Source: Alphaproteobacteria bacterium
Lineage (GTDB): Bacteria; Pseudomonadota; Alphaproteobacteria; Sphingomonadales; Emcibacteraceae
DNA length: 10,830 nt
NCBI GenBank assembly: GCA_002401545.1
Contig: NVTJ01000049.1
Location: 9,037 to 19,866 of the forward strand
Direction: 5' to 3'
Shown: in pieces, positions 7,751 through 10,830 of the stretch
How the letters are laid out: the number at the start of each line of letters is the position of its first letter
Position numbering within the stretch: the first letter of the stretch is position 1
The notes under the pieces: model-generated
The model's input: the letters and a program-made list of their open reading frames with translations, nothing else
Told to the model about the DNA's origin: nothing
The model's database searches: none
Program-made: the position numbers and the translations under genes

Positions 7751-7837
7751 TCAGGCGCCTTTGGTCATTGCGGGACAAGTTAAGATACTATGCCGTTTAT
7801 GGGGCAAAATATCTAACAAATTATTTATAAAGGCCGT

Positions 7838-9859
7838 TTAAATAACCGCCGCCAGCCTTGTTCCCTGATCAATGGCCCGCTTGGCATCAAGTTCGGCGGC
7901 CACATCCGCACCGCCGATAAGCTGGTAAGGTTTTTCAAGACCATCCACCAGGGCGCGCAGCGGGGTCTGTCCGGCACAGACGATCACATTATCCACCTCA
8001 AGGACACGGGCCTCTCCGTTGGTTGAGAAATGCAGCCCCCGGTCATCAATCTTATGATATTCACAGCCGCCAATCATGGCGACTCCCTTGTTCTTCAGCC
8101 CGACCCGATGGGCCCAGCCGCTGGTCTTGCCAAGCCCGGCCCCGACCTTGGTGCTTTTGCGCTGAAGCAGACTGATCGCACGCGGAGAGGGGGCAATTTC
8201 CGCTGTCATGCCTTCCACACCGCCCCGGGCCTGAAAGGTCATGTCAATGCCCCATTCCGCCATGAATGCCGGGATGTCGAGACTGGTGGCAGGGCCAGCG
8301 TGACTGAGCAGTTCCGCCACATCAAAGCCGATGCCGCCGGCACCGATGATGGCAACTTTCCTGCCGACCTTGGCCCCTTGTATCACCTCGCGGTAGCTGA
8401 GGGTTTTTTCATGGTCAAAGCCTTCGATGTCAAGTTTGCGCGGGGAAATTCCCGTGGCCAGGATAATCTCATCATAGTCGCTGTTATTTAACATGGCGGC
8501 GGTTACCCTGCTGTTCAGATGCAGGGTCACGCCGGTCAGCTCAATCTGACGGCTGTAATAACGCAATGTCTCGGCAAATTCTTCCTTGCCGGGGATGCGT
8601 TTGGCCAGATTAAACTGACCACCGATTTCAGCCGCCGCGTCATAGAGGCTGACGTGATGCCCCCGTCCGGCGGCGGTGGTGGCAAAGGACAGGCCCGCTG
8701 GCCCGGCGCCGATCACGGCGATTTTTTTCGGATCTTTGGTCGGAGCCATGATAAACTCGGCCTCATGACAGGCCGCCGGATTAACCAGACAGCTTGATAT
8801 TTTACCGACAAAAATATGGTCGAGACAAGCCTGATTGCAGGCAATACAACTGTTGATTTCATCGGCCCGCCCTTCAGCGGCCTTCCTGACAAAATCGGGG
8901 TCCGCCAGAAAAGGCCGCGCCATGGATACCATATCCGCATCGCCGCGCACGAGGATTTCTTCGGCCACCTCAGGCGTATTGATGCGGTTGGAGGTGATTA
9001 CCGGAATACTCAGCGCTTTTCTGAATTCTGCGGTCACCCAGGTGAAAGCAGCGCGGGGGACCTTGGTGATGATGGTGGGAATGCGGGCTTCATGCCAGCC
9101 GATTCCGGTATTGATCAGGGTTGCCCCGGCCTTCTCAATGGCCCGCCCCAGTTCAATAACTTCGTCATGGCTGCTGCCGCCGTCAACCAGATCCATCATG
9201 GACAGCCGGAAGATGATGATGAAATCTTCCCCCACAGCCACCCGTACCTGGCGGACGATTTCCACCGAAAGCCGGATGCGGTTCTGGTAACTGCCTCCCC
9301 ATTCGTCCGTGCGCCTGTTGGTGCGTTTGGCGATGAACTGATTGAGGAAATAGCCTTCTGATCCCATGATTTCCACCCCGTCATAACCGGCTTTCTGTGC
9401 CAGAACAGACGTTCTGACAAAGCTTTCGATTTCTTCCTCAATCTCCTGCGGCGTGACTTCGCGGGGAACAAAGGGGTTGATGGGCGCTTTAATGGCGGAG
9501 GGGGCTATGAGCTTGTCATTGAAGGCATAGCGCCCGGTATGAAGGATCTGCATACATATTTTACCATCCGCCTCATGGACGGCATCGGTGATGACTTTAT
9601 GGTGCGCCACATCCTCGTCTGTCTCCAGGATTCGGGAGCCGGCATGGACAGATGCCGCCCGGTTCGGGCCAATACCGCCGGTCACAATCAGCCCCACACC
9701 GCCCCGCGCCCTTTCGGCAAAATAGACGGCCTGACGGAGGTGGCCATCCTTGGCTTCCTCAAGCCCGGTATGCATGGACCCCATCAATACCCGGTTTTTC
9801 AGGGTGGTAAACCCCAGGTCGAGCGGGGCGAGCAATGCGGGATAGGGGGAGGATGACAT
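7838..9859 (-). CDS. fadH: 2,4-dienoyl-CoA reductase (NADPH), FadH
   Basis: FadH reduces 2,4-dienoyl-CoA during beta-oxidation of unsaturated fatty acids with even-position double bonds, using NADPH through FAD, a [4Fe-4S] cluster and FMN. At 673 residues it matches E. coli FadH (672) end to end, including LDLGFTTLKNRVLMGSMHTG near the N-terminus. The old-yellow-enzyme barrel (about 1-370) carries the acid/base pair, Tyr170 in MGSEGY and His256 in TGIGWHEARIP. Cluster ligands are Cys338, Cys341, Cys345 and Cys357. The FAD dinucleotide fold starts at IGAGPAG (383-389) and is followed by EIGGQFN. The NADPH fold starts at IIGAGGIGFD (504-513). The C-terminus has VDNVIVCAGQ and AIDQGTRLA. AAGGA lies 7 bases before the ATG. 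It is transcribed away from tetR out of a shared promoter region. It is a cytoplasmic enzyme. Confidence 0.97.
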   Translation of the reverse strand: MSSSPYPALLAPLDLGFTTLKNRVLMGSMHTGLEEAKDGHLRQAVYFAERARGGVGLIVTGGIGPNRAASVHAGSRILETDEDVAHHKVITDAVHEADGKICMQILHTGRYAFNDKLIAPSAIKAPINPFVPREVTPQEIEEEIESFVRTSVLAQKAGYDGVEIMGSEGYFLNQFIAKRTNRRTDEWGGSYQNRIRLSVEIVRQVRVAVGEDFIIIFRLSMMDLVDGGSSHDEVIELGRAIEKAGATLINTGIGWHEARIPTIITKVPRAAFTWVTAEFRKALSIPVITSNRINTPEVAEEILVRGDADMVSMARPFLADPDFVRKAAEGRADEINSCIACNQACLDHIFVGKISSCLVNPAACHEAEFIMAPTKDPKKIAVIGAGPAGLSFATTAAGRGHHVSLYDAAAEIGGQFNLAKRIPGKEEFAETLRYYSRQIELTGVTLHLNSRVTAAMLNNSDYDEIILATGISPRKLDIEGFDHEKTLSYREVIQGAKVGRKVAIIGAGGIGFDVAELLSHAGPATSLDIPAFMAEWGIDMTFQARGGVEGMTAEIAPSPRAISLLQRKSTKVGAGLGKTSGWAHRVGLKNKGVAMIGGCEYHKIDDRGLHFSTNGEARVLEVDNVIVCAGQTPLRALVDGLEKPYQLIGGADVAAELDAKRAIDQGTRLAAVI

Positions 9860-9896
9860 GGGGGTTTCCTTGATGGTTCATTTCATAATGGCAGAA

Positions 9897-9925
9897 TTTA
9901 TACCATCGTAATTTGACAGTGTCAA
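9897..9925 (-). promoter_or_regulatory. fadH promoter
   Basis: On the minus strand, TTGACA (complement of 9920-9925), a 17-base spacer and TATAAA (complement of 9897-9902) give a near-consensus sigma70-type promoter. Transcription should start near 9890, giving a leader of about 31 nt with the AAGGA ribosome site. Its -35 is the right arm of the operator palindrome. Confidence 0.8.
9913..9925. promoter_or_regulatory. Palindromic operator TTGACAGTGTCAA, shared by two -35 boxes
   Basis: The arms TTGACA and TGTCAA form a perfect dyad around a central G. The left arm is the -35 of the tetR promoter; the right arm, read on the other strand, is the -35 of the fadH promoter. TetR-family repressors usually bind short palindromes between themselves and a divergent target. 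Occupation here would block both promoters. Binding by the adjacent TetR protein is inferred. Confidence 0.7.
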
Positions 9926-9941
9926 GATTGACTGATAGAAT
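9913..9941 (+). promoter_or_regulatory. tetR promoter, likely giving leaderless mRNA
   Basis: TTGACA at 9913-9918, a 17-base spacer and TAGAAT at 9936-9941 make a near-consensus promoter. The -10 ends six bases before the ATG at 9948, so transcription should begin at or next to the A of the start codon. The bases between (TCCCCC) contain no Shine-Dalgarno sequence, which fits leaderless translation. Confidence 0.75.
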
Positions 9942-9947
9942 TCCCCC

Positions 9948-10553
9948 ATGACCAAAGCAAAGCCTGTCCATAATAATTATCACCATGATGACCTGCGGGT
10001 AAAATTGATTGATGCCACCCGTGCCATGATCCGTGATGGCGGGGTGGAGGCGGTGTCTTTGCGTAAGCTGGCCGGACGGGTCGGGGTGTCCCGCACGGCG
10101 GCCTATCATTATTTCAGGGACAAGAACAGCCTGCTCTGCACATTGGCCGAGGAAGGCTTTCGCCAGTGGCAGGAAAAGATTGATGAAATTTTTCAGGATG
10201 AAACCCGGTCTCCGGCGGACCGTTACCGGGGTTATATCCGCTGGTATATGACCTATGCGCTGGACAATGCGGAATATTATGACCTGATGTTCGGCCGGGC
10301 CATCTGGAAGCAGAATACCGCCACCGATAGCCTGAAGCTCATCGCTTTCGAGGTGTTCCAGAAACAGGTGGCCATGACCCGCTATTGTCAGGATCAGGGT
10401 TTCCTGCCGGCAACAGAAGACAGTCTTCGTCTGGCACAGGTAAGCTGGGGAACCCTGCATGGACTGGCGCGGTTGCTGATTGATGGTATTTACACCGATG
10501 ACAGCCCTATAGATGAAATGTGTGATTGCGCGGCAAACCTGTTAATGCGATAA
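9948..10553 (+). CDS. TetR/AcrR-family repressor with WHG-type C-terminal domain, probable regulator of fadH
   Basis: This 201-residue protein has the TetR three-helix DNA-binding domain: YHHDDLR at the start of helix 1 (11-17), then SLRKLAGRVGVSRTAAYHYF (37-56) as the helix-turn-helix, and DKNSLL after it. The C-terminal ligand domain contains YIRWYMTYALDNAEYYDLMF (97-116) and W167-GTL-H171-G172, the arrangement typical of the TetR C-terminal 'WHG' group, whose ligands are mostly unknown. It is divergent from fadH and next to a palindrome that overlaps both promoters, so it probably represses fadH and itself. A fatty-acid or acyl-CoA ligand is a reasonable guess, not visible in the sequence. 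No ribosome-binding site precedes the ATG; the promoter position suggests a leaderless transcript. An asparaginase-family gene follows after 23 bases and is probably in the same transcript. Confidence 0.92.
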   Translation: MTKAKPVHNNYHHDDLRVKLIDATRAMIRDGGVEAVSLRKLAGRVGVSRTAAYHYFRDKNSLLCTLAEEGFRQWQEKIDEIFQDETRSPADRYRGYIRWYMTYALDNAEYYDLMFGRAIWKQNTATDSLKLIAFEVFQKQVAMTRYCQDQGFLPATEDSLRLAQVSWGTLHGLARLLIDGIYTDDSPIDEMCDCAANLLMR

Positions 10554-10576
10554 GACCAGCATAAGGATAAAGGCCT

Positions 10577-10830
10577 ATGACATTGCCAAAGGTGAGACTG
10601 TTTTTACTGGGTGGTACCATTACCATGAACAAGGGTTCGGGGTCAGGTGTGGTGCCCATGGGGAATGCGGAGGCATTATGCCGCGCGGTACCGGGCCTGG
10701 ACAAGGTGGCGGAGCTGCACGCCCGTACGGATCATATGATCGCCAGCGGCAATCTGACCTATCCCCATGCTTTCAAGCTGGCGGAGGAGATCATGCAGGC
10801 TGACAAAAACGGCGACATGGATGGGTTTGT
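10577..10830 (+). CDS. Asparaginase/glutaminase-family amidohydrolase, N-terminal part (cut by window edge)
   Basis: The first 84 codons are open to the window edge. VRLFLLGGTITM (6-17) matches the first conserved block of L-asparaginases, in which the first Thr of GGTI (here Thr14) is the catalytic nucleophile. The segment ALCRAVPGL and the terminal NGDMDGFV align with the family's NAVPQL and the TDGFVITHGTDT approach region; the second catalytic Thr/Asp motif should lie just beyond the window. There is no signal peptide, so a cytoplasmic enzyme is likely. The start is preceded by AAGGATAAAGG, with AAGGA about 9 bases upstream. It lies 23 bases after tetR on the same strand, so it is probably co-transcribed. 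Asparagine is the expected substrate, but related amides or other members of this fold cannot be excluded from the fragment. Confidence 0.85.
   Translation, partial: MTLPKVRLFLLGGTITMNKGSGSGVVPMGNAEALCRAVPGLDKVAELHARTDHMIASGNLTYPHAFKLAEEIMQADKNGDMDGF

Overview
The window looks like ordinary chromosome from a free-living alphaproteobacterium with moderate GC. This is an inference from protein resemblance: a short, ATP-cone-free NrdA/NrdB pair of the type I associate with alphaproteobacteria, an alphaproteobacterial-style TetR N-terminus, GltB and full-length FadH. I cannot fix the order or genus. I saw no mobile element, CRISPR array, tRNA or rRNA.

Layout. (1) Positions 1-1226, minus strand: the N-terminal 408 residues of the glutamate synthase large subunit (gltB), cut by the left edge. 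(2) 1227-2076: a long AT-rich gap between divergent gltB and nrdA. Its left part holds three dyad symmetries and no gene. Its right part holds a good sigma70-type promoter (TTGACA, 17 bases, TACCAT) overlapped by two NrdR-box-like 16-mers spaced exactly 32 bases apart, followed by an unusually long leader of about 259 nt. (3) 2077-4901, plus strand: nrdA-nrdB, a class I ribonucleotide reductase operon whose subunits both lack the ATP-cone activity domain. (4) 4898-7750, minus strand: a 950-residue exported TPR protein resembling PrsT of exosortase/PEP-CTERM systems; its stop codon overlaps that of nrdB. (5) 7838-9859, minus strand: fadH, 2,4-dienoyl-CoA reductase. (6) 9948-10553, plus strand: a TetR-family repressor divergent from fadH. 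(7) 10577 to the right edge, plus strand: the start of an asparaginase-family protein just behind tetR.

How the parts work together. The two regulatory regions are the most informative parts. nrdAB appears to be under NrdR control, which may be the main way to sense nucleotide levels because the enzyme itself has no ATP cone. In the fadH-tetR gap a 13-bp palindrome, TTGACAGTGTCAA, supplies the -35 hexamer of both divergent promoters; each has a 17-base spacer and a near-consensus -10. One repressor dimer could therefore shut both genes off. The tetR -10 lies so close to the ATG that the mRNA should be leaderless. No terminator is visible between fadH and the PrsT-like gene, or between the convergent nrdB and PrsT-like genes, so read-through is possible.

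I did not find a clearly new multi-gene system. The notable points are the compact divergent switch, the NrdR-controlled ATP-cone-free RNR with a long leader, and a PrsT-like gene with no exopolysaccharide or exosortase gene within the window.
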